Positions 5,618 through 12,993 of a stretch of DNA of 28,059 nt are shown piece after piece. This stretch comes from DAOTEJ01 sp035454085 (GTDB lineage: Bacteria > Pseudomonadota > Gammaproteobacteria > Burkholderiales > Burkholderiaceae_F). The notes under the pieces are model-generated. The model was not told the origin of the DNA. It was given only the letters and a program-made list of their open reading frames with translations, and did no database searches. The position numbers and the translations under genes were made by a program. The stretch spans positions 1-28,059 of the forward strand of contig DAOTEJ010000029.1 in assembly GCA_035454085.1 (NCBI GenBank), read 5' to 3'. The stretch's first letter is position 1. Every line of letters begins with the position of its first letter.

Positions 5618-8587
5618 TCAGGCCAGCTTGGCGATCTGGCACAGGCTGGCCTTCGTGCCTTCCTGCATCATCGTCACCGAGTCGTAGCCGTAGGTGGTGC
5701 TGGTGTTGACCGACTCGCCACGCACGATCGGCGCCGCGCCTTCCGGGTAGTAGGACAACAGGTCCTGGCCCTGCCACCAGCCCGCAAAGTGGAAGGGCAT
5801 GAACACCGTGCCCGGGTCGACCCGCTCGGTCACCTGTGCCATCACCTTGATGCGGGCGCCGGTGGGCGTGCTGACCCAGACCATCTCGCCGTTGCGGATC
5901 CCGCGGTCGTTGGCCGCCTTCGGATTGATTTCGACGTACATGTAGGGCTGAAGCGCCGCGAGCCACGGATTGGAGCGGGTCTCGTCGCCGCCACCCTCGT
6001 ACTCGGTGAGGCGTCCCGAGGTCATGACCAGCGGGAACTTCTCGTAGACCTTGTCCGCCATGTTCTTGTCCTGCACCGACTTGAACAGGGTGGGCACGCG
6101 CCAGAAATCCTTGCGGTCGGGGTAGGTCGGGTACTTGGCGACCAGGTCCGGGCGGTTGCTGTAGAGCGGTTCGCGGTGGATCGGCACGCCGTCGGGGAAA
6201 TTCCAGACCACGGCGCGGGCCCGTGCGTTGCCGAACGGGTGGCACAGATGCTTGGTCATCACCACGCGGATGATCCCGCCCGACAGGTCGGTCTTCCAGT
6301 TCTTGCCCTCCGCGGCCTTCTGCTCTTCGGGCGTGAGTTCACCCCACCAGCCGAGCTTCTTCACGAACACCGAGTCGAACTCGGGGTAGCCGGTGGTGAT
6401 CGCCGCGCCCTTCGAGTGCGAACCGTCGGCCGCGAGCAGGCTCTGGCCATCACGCTCGACGCCGAAGTTGGCGCGGAAGTTGCCGCCACCCTCCATCACC
6501 GTCTTGCTGGTGTCGTACTGGTTGGGCGTGCCCGGATGCTTCATCTCGGGCGTGCCGTAGCAAGGCCAGGGCAGGCCGAAGAACTCGCCGTCGCACGGGC
6601 CGCCGTTGGCCTTGAGCGTGCGCGCGTCGAAGGTGTTCATGTGCTTCATGTGCAGCTTCAGGCGCGCGGGGCTCTGACCCGTGTAGCCGATCGTCCAGAC
6701 GCCCTTGTTGATCTCGTTGGCGAGCACGTCTTCGAGGTTGGGCTCGTCCCAGCCGCCCGCGCCCTTGCTCACCGAGAGGTTCTGCTTGCCGTTGCGCTTG
6801 CCGAGGAACTGGTCCGCGAAACCCCACTTCTCGGCGAACTTCAGCATGATCGCCTGGTCGGTGCGGGAGTCGAACAGGGGCTCGATCACCTTCTCGCGCC
6901 ACTGCAGCGAGCGATTCGAGGCGGTCACCGAGCCGTAGGTCTCGAACTGCGTCGTGGCCGGCAGCAGGTACACATCGCGGTTGGGGTTGGGCTTGGTGCC
7001 CTCGGGCGAAGGCATGGCTGCCATCGCCGCAGTGGCCGACGGGTAGGGGTCCACCACGACCAGCAGGTCGAGCGCGTCCATGCCCTTCTTCTGCTCCAGG
7101 CCCCGCGTCTGGCTGTTGGGCGCCATGCCCCAGTAGAACACCGCGCGCAGGTTGGAAGGCTGGTTGATCACGTCATTGGGATCGAGCACTGCATCCCACC
7201 AGCGCGAGAGCACCGTGCCGGGGCGGGTCATCAGAGCCTCGGAAGCAAAGCGCTTCTTCAGCCAGTCGAGATCCACGTTCCAGACGTTGGCCCAGTGCGA
7301 CCAGGCGCCGGCGGTGACGCCGTAGTAGCCCGGCAGCGAGTCGGGGTTGGGGCCCACGTCGGTGGCGCCCTGCACGTTGTCGTGGCCGCGGAAGATGTTG
7401 GTGCCGCCGCCCGACACGCCCACGTTGCCCGTGAGCAGTTGTAGCAGGCACGAGGCGCGGACGATGCTGTTGCCGATCGTGTGCTGGGTCTGCCCCATGC
7501 ACCACACCACGGTGCTGGGCTTGTTCTTGGCCATCGTCTCGGCTACCAGCAGCACCTGGTCCTCAGGCACCCCGCAGGCATCGGTGACTTTGTCGGGGGT
7601 CCACCTGGCGATCTCTTCCTTGACCTTGTCCATGCCCCAGACGCGCGCCGCGAGGAACTCCTTGTCCTCCCAGCCGTTCTTGACGATGTGCCACATCACT
7701 CCGTAAAGGAACGGGATGTCGCCGCCGACGCGCAGGCGGACGAAGTGATCCGCCTTGGCCGCCGTGCGGGTGAAGCGCGGGTCAACGACGATGACCTTCG
7801 CGCCGGTCTCGCGAGCGTGCACTGAGAAGAGCATCGACACCGGGTGCGCCTCGGCCGCGTTCGAGCCGATGTACATGATGGCCTTGGCGTTCATCATGTC
7901 GTTGTACGAGTTCGTCATCGAACCGTAGCCCCACGTGTTCGCCACGCCGGCGACGGTGGTGGAGTGACAGATGCGCGCCTGGTGGTCGCAATTGTTCGAG
8001 CCCCACAGGGACACGAACTTGCGCGTCAGGAAATTCTGCTCGTTGTTCTGCTTCGATCCGCCGATGAAGTAGGCGGCGTCAGGCCCCGACTCCTCGCGGA
8101 TCTTCAGCATCTTCTTGGTGATCTCGTCGATCGCCTGATCCCAGGTGATGCGCTGGTACTTGCCGTTGACCAGCTTCATGGGGTACTTCAGGCGGTGCGA
8201 GTGCTCGGTCATGCCGTGCTCGCGCAGGGCGGCGCCCTTCGCGCAGTGGCCGCCCAGGTTCAGCGGCGACTCGAACACCGGCTCCTGCCGCACCCACACG
8301 CCGTTCTTGACCACCGCATCCGCGGCGCAGCCCACCGAGCAGTGCGTGCATACGGTGCGACGCACCTCGACCTTGCCGTCACCCGCCGCCGCCTTGGGCG
8401 CATCGGCGGCCTCGGCCTTGGCGATCACGCCGTAGGGCAGTTGCGAGGCAAAGGCCGCAGCGCCGGCAGTCACGCCCGAGCGCTTCAGGAAGGTGCGGCG
8501 ATCTATGGTCTTGCCCTGCAGGCCGGCAACGGCACGGGCCAGACGGCCGTGAGCGCTGACAGCGCCCGTCGATTTCTTGGTGAGCAT
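5618..8587 (-). CDS. fdhA: Formate dehydrogenase alpha subunit, Mo/W-bis-MGD catalytic, Cys form
   Basis: The 989-residue catalytic subunit oxidises formate to CO2 at a molybdenum or tungsten bis-MGD centre. A Tat signal (DRRTFLKRSG, residues 29-38) directs the folded protein to the periplasm. The N-terminal [4Fe-4S] cluster is C80, C83, C87 and C115. The metal ligand is C207 in ARICHSTTV, encoded TGT, where E. coli FdnG has selenocysteine in ARVUHGPTV; the following His is kept. Length is close to FdnG (1015). A GGGAG ribosome-binding sequence lies about 8 bases before the ATG at 8587. It follows the small Tat protein gene by 14 bases and fdhB follows after 28. Being a Cys enzyme it needs no selenium machinery. 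Confidence 0.97.
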   Translation of the reverse strand: MLTKKSTGAVSAHGRLARAVAGLQGKTIDRRTFLKRSGVTAGAAAFASQLPYGVIAKAEAADAPKAAAGDGKVEVRRTVCTHCSVGCAADAVVKNGVWVRQEPVFESPLNLGGHCAKGAALREHGMTEHSHRLKYPMKLVNGKYQRITWDQAIDEITKKMLKIREESGPDAAYFIGGSKQNNEQNFLTRKFVSLWGSNNCDHQARICHSTTVAGVANTWGYGSMTNSYNDMMNAKAIMYIGSNAAEAHPVSMLFSVHARETGAKVIVVDPRFTRTAAKADHFVRLRVGGDIPFLYGVMWHIVKNGWEDKEFLAARVWGMDKVKEEIARWTPDKVTDACGVPEDQVLLVAETMAKNKPSTVVWCMGQTQHTIGNSIVRASCLLQLLTGNVGVSGGGTNIFRGHDNVQGATDVGPNPDSLPGYYGVTAGAWSHWANVWNVDLDWLKKRFASEALMTRPGTVLSRWWDAVLDPNDVINQPSNLRAVFYWGMAPNSQTRGLEQKKGMDALDLLVVVDPYPSATAAMAAMPSPEGTKPNPNRDVYLLPATTQFETYGSVTASNRSLQWREKVIEPLFDSRTDQAIMLKFAEKWGFADQFLGKRNGKQNLSVSKGAGGWDEPNLEDVLANEINKGVWTIGYTGQSPARLKLHMKHMNTFDARTLKANGGPCDGEFFGLPWPCYGTPEMKHPGTPNQYDTSKTVMEGGGNFRANFGVERDGQSLLAADGSHSKGAAITTGYPEFDSVFVKKLGWWGELTPEEQKAAEGKNWKTDLSGGIIRVVMTKHLCHPFGNARARAVVWNFPDGVPIHREPLYSNRPDLVAKYPTYPDRKDFWRVPTLFKSVQDKNMADKVYEKFPLVMTSGRLTEYEGGGDETRSNPWLAALQPYMYVEINPKAANDRGIRNGEMVWVSTPTGARIKVMAQVTERVDPGTVFMPFHFAGWWQGQDLLSYYPEGAAPIVRGESVNTSTTYGYDSVTMMQEGTKASLCQIAKLA

Positions 8588-8601
8588 CGGGCCGTCTCCC
8601 G

Positions 8602-8805
8602 TTAGATTTGGGTGGTGCGGTAGTAATTGCGGATGTGCTCGGTCTCGCGGTAGCCGCTCTTCTCTTCAGCGATCGCGCCGAGTGCTGCCGCTTCGATTGG
8701 CTTTTGGCCGACGACGGTGGCGACGACCGCGGCTGCGGTGGCCGCTCCGCCCGCGGCCACGGTGGTGAAGAAGGCGCGCCGGCTGTTGGGTTGCTGCTTG
8801 GACAT
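8602..8805 (-). CDS. Formate dehydrogenase region Tat-target small protein
   Basis: A 67-residue protein carrying a twin-arginine signal (SRRAFF, residues 8-13) followed by an Ala/Val-rich hydrophobic segment, then a short conserved tail EEKSGYRETEHIRNYYRTTQI-like at residues 47-67. This matches the family known as formate dehydrogenase region TAT target (TIGR02811), found next to FDH genes and of unknown function. The frame is open up to 8904, but the ATG at 8805 has an AGGGGGA ribosome-binding sequence and places the Tat motif at the N-terminus as the family requires. The tail may help bring the mature FdhAB across the membrane or stay as a small subunit; both ideas are inference. Confidence 0.9.
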   Translation of the reverse strand: MSKQQPNSRRAFFTTVAAGGAATAAAVVATVVGQKPIEAAALGAIAEEKSGYRETEHIRNYYRTTQI

Positions 8806-8817
8806 GTGGTTCCCCCT

Positions 8818-8831
8818 GCCTATCGATAGGC
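8818..8831. promoter_or_regulatory. Perfect 14-bp palindrome beside the ribosome-binding site of the fdh Tat gene
   Basis: GCCTATCGATAGGC is an exact palindrome lying just upstream of the AGGGGGA ribosome-binding sequence of the gene starting at 8805. As DNA it could be an operator. As RNA it folds into a 5-bp stem with a UCGA loop touching the ribosome-binding site. Its left half plus flank (CCTGCCTATCG, 8815-8825) recurs exactly in the tup intergenic region at 16823-16833. Confidence 0.4.
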
Positions 8832-8859
8832 GTGATGGATGCTGCAACGGGCTTGTCAA
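8831..8859 (-). promoter_or_regulatory. Possible internal fdh promoter: consensus -35, poor -10
   Basis: On the minus strand TTGACA (8859-8854) is a perfect -35 hexamer inside a TTGAC repeat (second copy 8868-8864). At 17-base spacing the -10 position reads ATCACG, which is a poor match. It may be an activator-dependent promoter for the structural fdh genes, separating them from the upstream accessory genes, or chance. Confidence 0.25.
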
Positions 8860-8872
8860 GAAAGTCAACGAA

Positions 8873-9481
8873 TTAGTGCATCTCGAATTGCTCTGCCTCA
8901 GCATCGATGAAGACCTCTAGCAAGTCCACGACGGCAACATGGAAAGGCGCCGCCGGAAGCTCGCGTGCTGCGCTGCAGAACCCGCGATATCCGGGTTGCA
9001 GGTATTCGCGGAAGAACGCTTCCTGGGTGTGCAACGAGTGAGCATCAGAGCCCTGGGCAACGAGGTGCCGCATGACCTCGAGCACTGCCGCGATGTTGTC
9101 CTCAGGCTCCGCACTTTGACTGCCGCGCGCCAGTCCCAGTTCCCGCAGGGTGTCGCGCAGCGCCACGAGAATCCGCTCCTGCCCCACGGCCACCATGTAG
9201 TGCGACAGATAAAGCGTCACTGGCGCCTTGCCCACCCCTACGAAGGTGGTATCGAAGGCCACTGTCGCGGCTTGGGCGTCCGTGCGCGCTGCCTCGGCGC
9301 GCAGTGCGCGCCAAGCCTGGGCAAGAGGGCCCTGGCCGGACTCGAGGTCCGGCGCTGCGGACAGCGCCTGCAGCAGAGTCTCGTCGGGGCCCGCGTATAA
9401 AAGCCGCGCGAGCAGCGCGTAAAGGTTGATCCGACCCGCATCTTCGGGGGCCAGTTCGACGGCGGCGAGGGCGGTGCTCAC
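8873..9481 (-). CDS. TorD/DmsD-family molybdoenzyme chaperone
   Basis: A 202-residue all-helical protein of the TorD/DmsD redox-enzyme maturation family, which binds the Tat signal of a molybdoenzyme and holds it until its cofactor is inserted. Family features visible are INLYALLARLLYAGPD near the N-terminus, EPEDNIAAVLEVMRHL in the position of the conserved E-x-D-H motif region, and a helical C-terminus. The frame is open further upstream, but the GTG at 9481 overlaps the polyferredoxin stop codon (GTGA) and gives the family's start region, so I chose it. The likely client is FdhA, with the small Tat protein also possible. Confidence 0.85.
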   Translation of the reverse strand: MSTALAAVELAPEDAGRINLYALLARLLYAGPDETLLQALSAAPDLESGQGPLAQAWRALRAEAARTDAQAATVAFDTTFVGVGKAPVTLYLSHYMVAVGQERILVALRDTLRELGLARGSQSAEPEDNIAAVLEVMRHLVAQGSDAHSLHTQEAFFREYLQPGYRGFCSAARELPAAPFHVAVVDLLEVFIDAEAEQFEMH

Positions 9482-11550
9482 TTCTTCACGTCCATGATCG
9501 AGATCTCGCCCTTCACTTCCATCTGATCGATCACGCGGCAATCAGCGCACATCTGCAGGCGCCGCAAAGCATCACCGCTCCACATCGAGTGCGCAGACAG
9601 GCGCGCGCTCATCTTGTCGACCAACTGCTTGGTGCCGAAGGCGTTGCCGCAGCGCACGCAGTGGAAGGGCTGGGCCTCGTTGAGCGTGACCGAGTCCTTG
9701 GCCGCGCGCGTGAGCAGCAGGCGCGGCACGAGGCTGATCGCCGACTCTGGGCAGGTCTTCTCGCACAGGCCGCACTGAACGCAGTTGCGTTCGATGAAGC
9801 GCAGGCGTGGCGCGTCCTCGGTGTCGATCAGCGCGCCGGCCGGGCAGGCGCCGATGCAGGCCTTGCACAGGGTGCAGCTGTCCTGGTTCACCGTGATCGC
9901 GCCGAAGGGCGCACCACGCTCGAGCGCGATGTTGTCTTGCGGCGTGGGCGCGTGCTGCGCCAGGTGCGCCAGCACGAGTTCGAGCGTGCCTCGCTTGAGC
10001 TTGCCGAGGTTGAACAGTGCCGGCGTGGCCGGGGCGGCCGCGGGCTGGGCCGACCATAGCGCGCCATCGAGCGCGGCCACTTCCTCGGCCTCGATCAGCT
10101 GCCAGTGGGAGCCGGCGTAGCCCAGGGCGTTGAGAATCGTGTCCGCCACGCGTGCCTGCCGCGCGATCGGCTCGCCATGCTCGAGCGCACCCTCGGCGTC
10201 GGCGAGCATGAAGACCTGGCTCGCGCCGTAGGCGATCGCGCCCAGCACCACGTCGATGCCGATCGCGCCGATGCTGTGCACCTCGAGCGGGATCACGCGA
10301 GCCGGCAGGCCTCGCCCGCGCCGGCCCAGGCGTTCGATCAGGGCGCGACCCTCCTTGGCGTTGTGAAACAGCAGGGCCGCGTCGCGCCCGCCCGCCGCGC
10401 GGTAGGTGGCCAGCAGCTTCTTGAGCCGCGCGCCGGTGTCGGGCACGGCCGGATACGCGAAGCTCATCGCTCCGGTCGGGCACACCGTCGCGCAGTCGCC
10501 GCAGCCCAGGCAGTGGAAGGGATTGACCCAGACCTTGTCGCCCAGCGAGTGCACGGCTTCGGTCGAGCACACGTCGATGCACTGCGTGCAGCCGGTCTTG
10601 AAGTTGCGGCTGTGCGCGCAGATCCGCTCCTCGTAGCGGAAGTAGCGCGGCTTCTCGAATTCGCCCACCCACTGCGCCAGTTTCGCCGCGGCCTGCGACT
10701 GCTCCAGCGGATCGGCGCCCGGCGCCAGATAGCCGTAGGGCTTCTCGGGCATGCGCAGCACGGGCGTCGCCGACAAATCCAGCACCAGGTCGAATTTTTC
10801 TTTGCGCGCCACCGTGCCGCGGGCGAAATCGATCGCGCCCACGCTGCCGCAGGCCTTGACGCACGCGCGGTGCGACTTGCACTTGTCCAGATCCACCTGG
10901 TAGGTGAAGTCGATCGCGTCCTCGGGGCAGGCCCGGATGCAGGCGTTGCAGCGCGTGCACACGTCGAGGTCGATGGGGTTGGTCTGGTCCCATTCGACCT
11001 CGAAGGCGCCGAGGTGACCGCCGATCTTGCGCGGCGCGCCCGACCACACCGGGTAGCGGCGCGTGGCGGGCAGTTCGGCACCGCGGGCGTTGGTCACCAG
11101 CACGCTCACGTCCAGCGTGTCGGCCAATTGCTCGGCCCAGCTCACGGCGGCCTCGGCCGGGCCGATGATCAGGGTCTGCCCGGTCGACTTGTAGGTCACC
11201 GTGGGCACGGGCTCGGGATCGGGCAGCTCGGCCATGGCCAGCAGGGCGGCCATCTTCGGCAGCGCCTGCGCGCCCTCGGCCGACCAGCCTGCCATCTCGC
11301 GAATGTTCACGAACTTCAGTTCGGTGCTGGACTCGCCGGCGAGCTCGGTGAACAGCGGCGCCTCCTGGGTGCAGGCCACCGTGCAGTCCGCCGCGCCGAG
11401 CGAGCCCGTGAATCCCTTGGTCTCGCTGCGGCACAGCTCGGTGTAGATCGGGATGGGCTGCTCGCGGCCCAGGGCGCGGCCCAGGGCCGCGCCATCGATG
11501 CGCATGCTGCGATTGCAGTTGCAGACCTTGATTACTCGATCGTCGGCCAT
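9478..11550 (-). CDS. 690-residue polyferredoxin, HdrA/MvhD-like hybrid, fdh accessory
   Basis: A cytoplasmic multi-cluster iron-sulfur protein with no signal peptide or membrane segment. Layout: an N-terminal Cys domain (C10, C12, C40, C56, C60); a Rossmann-like but degenerate stretch (TLIIGPAEAAVSWAEQL, about 126-142); a cluster motif CTRCNACIRACP (198-209) with a second irregular group (C224, C230, C234); C311/C321/C324/C328 and C347/C350/C353/C357; an MvhD-like alpha/beta segment without its cysteines (about 388-495); CTLCKACIGACP (559-570) and CVQCGLCEKTCP (590-601); and a C-terminal CxxC...CxxC zinc-ribbon-like pair (631/634, 668/671). Similar proteins are annotated only as 4Fe-4S proteins near FDH genes. 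The location suggests an electron hub or maturation factor for formate dehydrogenase; no function is established. It is 6 bases downstream of the DUF3306 gene. Confidence 0.9.
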   Translation of the reverse strand: MADDRVIKVCNCNRSMRIDGAALGRALGREQPIPIYTELCRSETKGFTGSLGAADCTVACTQEAPLFTELAGESSTELKFVNIREMAGWSAEGAQALPKMAALLAMAELPDPEPVPTVTYKSTGQTLIIGPAEAAVSWAEQLADTLDVSVLVTNARGAELPATRRYPVWSGAPRKIGGHLGAFEVEWDQTNPIDLDVCTRCNACIRACPEDAIDFTYQVDLDKCKSHRACVKACGSVGAIDFARGTVARKEKFDLVLDLSATPVLRMPEKPYGYLAPGADPLEQSQAAAKLAQWVGEFEKPRYFRYEERICAHSRNFKTGCTQCIDVCSTEAVHSLGDKVWVNPFHCLGCGDCATVCPTGAMSFAYPAVPDTGARLKKLLATYRAAGGRDAALLFHNAKEGRALIERLGRRGRGLPARVIPLEVHSIGAIGIDVVLGAIAYGASQVFMLADAEGALEHGEPIARQARVADTILNALGYAGSHWQLIEAEEVAALDGALWSAQPAAAPATPALFNLGKLKRGTLELVLAHLAQHAPTPQDNIALERGAPFGAITVNQDSCTLCKACIGACPAGALIDTEDAPRLRFIERNCVQCGLCEKTCPESAISLVPRLLLTRAAKDSVTLNEAQPFHCVRCGNAFGTKQLVDKMSARLSAHSMWSGDALRRLQMCADCRVIDQMEVKGEISIMDVKK

Positions 11551-11556
11551 GTAGGG

Positions 11557-12333
11557 TCAGGCAGTAGAAGAGGGTGGGGCTGCCGAGCCGGCGGCCGGGT
11601 CGCGGGCGGTCGGCGTCAGCCGCGGCGCGGGGGCGCAGTCGGCGCCGGAGGCGGCGCTCGCAGAGAGGCCTTCGCCAGCCAGCGGCGACCTTTCAGCGGT
11701 TTCATCTGGAGCAAGACTGTCTGCGGTGTCGGCGCCCTGCGCTGTTGCCGCGGGGGTACCCACAGCATGCAGTTCGGCCGGCGCGACAGCCGCGGCCTCT
11801 GCGGTGACCGGCACCGCATCGGCCGAGCCCGGCGCCGCGGCGGCGGGGGGCGGGATCTCGAAGCCGGGCGAGGGGTCCAGCCCCAGGGCGAGGCGCTCCG
11901 AGTTGAGCAGGAACTCGCGCGCATGGCGCAGCGTCAGGCGCATGGCCGCGGGCAGGGGCTCGAACTGCGTGTAGTCGTCGACGTAGACGTCGAGCCCGTC
12001 CATCTGGTTGAAGTGCGGGTCGCCAAAGAGCTTCTTCAGTGCCGAGCGCCGCGTGTCCTCGTCCACCGTCTTGCCCAGGAAGGCCTGATAGTCGGAGCGC
12101 AGGCCGTCGAGCGAGTCGATCGGCGGCAGCTCCGGCGGCAGCTCGACCGGCGCCTCAGGGGCCGCGACGGGCAGCGACGAAGCCGGAGCGGACCCGGTCA
12201 GCGCAGCCGGGGTGGTGAAGGTCTCGGGCTCGGCGACGGGCGTTGCCGCCTCGGGCTCGACCGCCTCCTCGCGCCGGGCTTCGTGCTTGCGCCGCGACCA
12301 GCGCGACAGGAAGGTCTCGTCGTCCTGGCTCAC
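11557..12333 (-). CDS. DUF3306 protein
   Basis: A 258-residue protein of unknown function. The N-terminus DDETFLSRWSRRK and the central block (PPIDSLDGLRSDYQAFL, LKKLFGDPHFNQMDGLDVYVDDYT) are characteristic of DUF3306. Both flanks are low-complexity Ala, Pro and Glu-rich sequence, so it is probably a compact core with disordered ends. It has no signal peptide, membrane segment or Cys cluster (one Cys near the C-terminus). The GTG at 12333 overlaps the DUF3305 stop codon (GTGA), implying coupling; the longer open frame upstream runs through the DUF3305 gene and is not used. The constant company of DUF3305, the polyferredoxin and FDH points to a maturation or electron-transfer role, by inference. 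Confidence 0.85.
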   Translation of the reverse strand: MSQDDETFLSRWSRRKHEARREEAVEPEAATPVAEPETFTTPAALTGSAPASSLPVAAPEAPVELPPELPPIDSLDGLRSDYQAFLGKTVDEDTRRSALKKLFGDPHFNQMDGLDVYVDDYTQFEPLPAAMRLTLRHAREFLLNSERLALGLDPSPGFEIPPPAAAAPGSADAVPVTAEAAAVAPAELHAVGTPAATAQGADTADSLAPDETAERSPLAGEGLSASAASGADCAPAPRLTPTARDPAAGSAAPPSSTA

Positions 12334-12806
12334 GATTCGTCGCGCCGCGCGCCCTTGAACGAAGGCGGCCGGATGCGCTCCTTCTTCTTGGGCGGCTTGA
12401 AGTGGGTCTCGGTGAACTCGGCCACCCAGGGCAGCCAGTCCGGCGGCATGGGCACGCCCTCGACCAGGGCACCACCGTCCATGCGGCGGGCCGCCTCGTT
12501 GTAGCTCAGGGTCACCCAGAGGGGGACCGCGCCGTCCTCGCGCGCTTCCCACTCGACGAAAGCGAAGGGCGTGTCGGTGGTGAGATTGAGGTAGTAGCCC
12601 TCGGCCTCGTCGCGGAACAGGCCCACGCTGAAGCCGGGGTGCAGCCAGCGCTCGCGCGCTTCGTCGCGCTCGACCAGCACCGGAGCGCCGCCCTCGTCGC
12701 CTTCCTGCTCGATCACCGCCACCGGGGTCCAGACCTCGGACACCCAGCGATTGGCGATCGCGCGCCGCTCCATGAGCACGGCGGCAGGTCGGGACGGAAG
12801 ACTCAA
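12330..12806 (-). CDS. DUF3305 protein, first gene of the fdh operon
   Basis: A protein of up to 158 residues with no known function. The typical DUF3305 opening is present (VLMERRAIANRWVSEVWTPVAV), followed by a beta-rich middle including GFSVGLFRDEAEGYYLNL and a Trp-rich segment WVTLSYNEAARRMD. It ends with a basic KPPKKKERIRPPSF tail. There is no signal or metal motif. The start is uncertain: a TTG at 12806 keeps the residues before MERR that the family usually has, while an ATG at 12773 begins at MERR; neither has a good ribosome-binding site, and a stop codon at 12827-12825 limits anything longer. It overlaps the DUF3306 gene by four bases. Confidence 0.82.
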   Translation of the reverse strand: MSLPSRPAAVLMERRAIANRWVSEVWTPVAVIEQEGDEGGAPVLVERDEARERWLHPGFSVGLFRDEAEGYYLNLTTDTPFAFVEWEAREDGAVPLWVTLSYNEAARRMDGGALVEGVPMPPDWLPWVAEFTETHFKPPKKKERIRPPSFKGARRDES

Positions 12807-12840
12807 GGCGGTAGGCTCGAATGTTTAGGGAAACCCCGAG

Positions 12841-12870
12841 ATTATTCTCGACCGGCCTCGATCGACGCAA
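12841..12870 (-). promoter_or_regulatory. Candidate sigma-70 promoter of the fdh operon
   Basis: On the minus strand, TTGCGT (12870-12865) and AATAAT (12846-12841) are separated by 18 bases, giving a start near 12833 and a short leader to DUF3305. The -10 lies inside a CGAG...CTCG inverted repeat (12837-12850), which could be a repressor or activator site. This AT-rich patch stands out in the 187-base divergent gap to fdhD. Confidence 0.4.
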
Positions 12871-12993
12871 ACCGGAGTCGCGCGCGGGGTCTTGCGCGCC
12901 GGGCGGCGGCTTGCGCACTCAAGCACAATGAGGGCTCGGGCGCCGCCGACCCGCGCCGTGTGAGCCCTGTCGCTCGCGTCCTGTTTCTCGCCC

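Noticed and set aside
5327..7444. Open frame of 705 codons on the plus strand opposite fdhA
   Set aside because: It is a shadow of the third-position GC pattern of fdhA and fdhB: Arg/His/Ala/Val-rich with no motif, while the opposite strand encodes certain enzymes.
7966..7974. Possible selenocysteine codon at the FdhA metal ligand
   Set aside because: The codon is TGT (Cys), not TGA, so no recoding element is needed and none was sought.
10105..12504. Open frame of 799 codons on the plus strand opposite the polyferredoxin and DUF3306 genes
   Set aside because: Shadow frame; the opposite strand has clear iron-sulfur motifs and coupled starts and stops.
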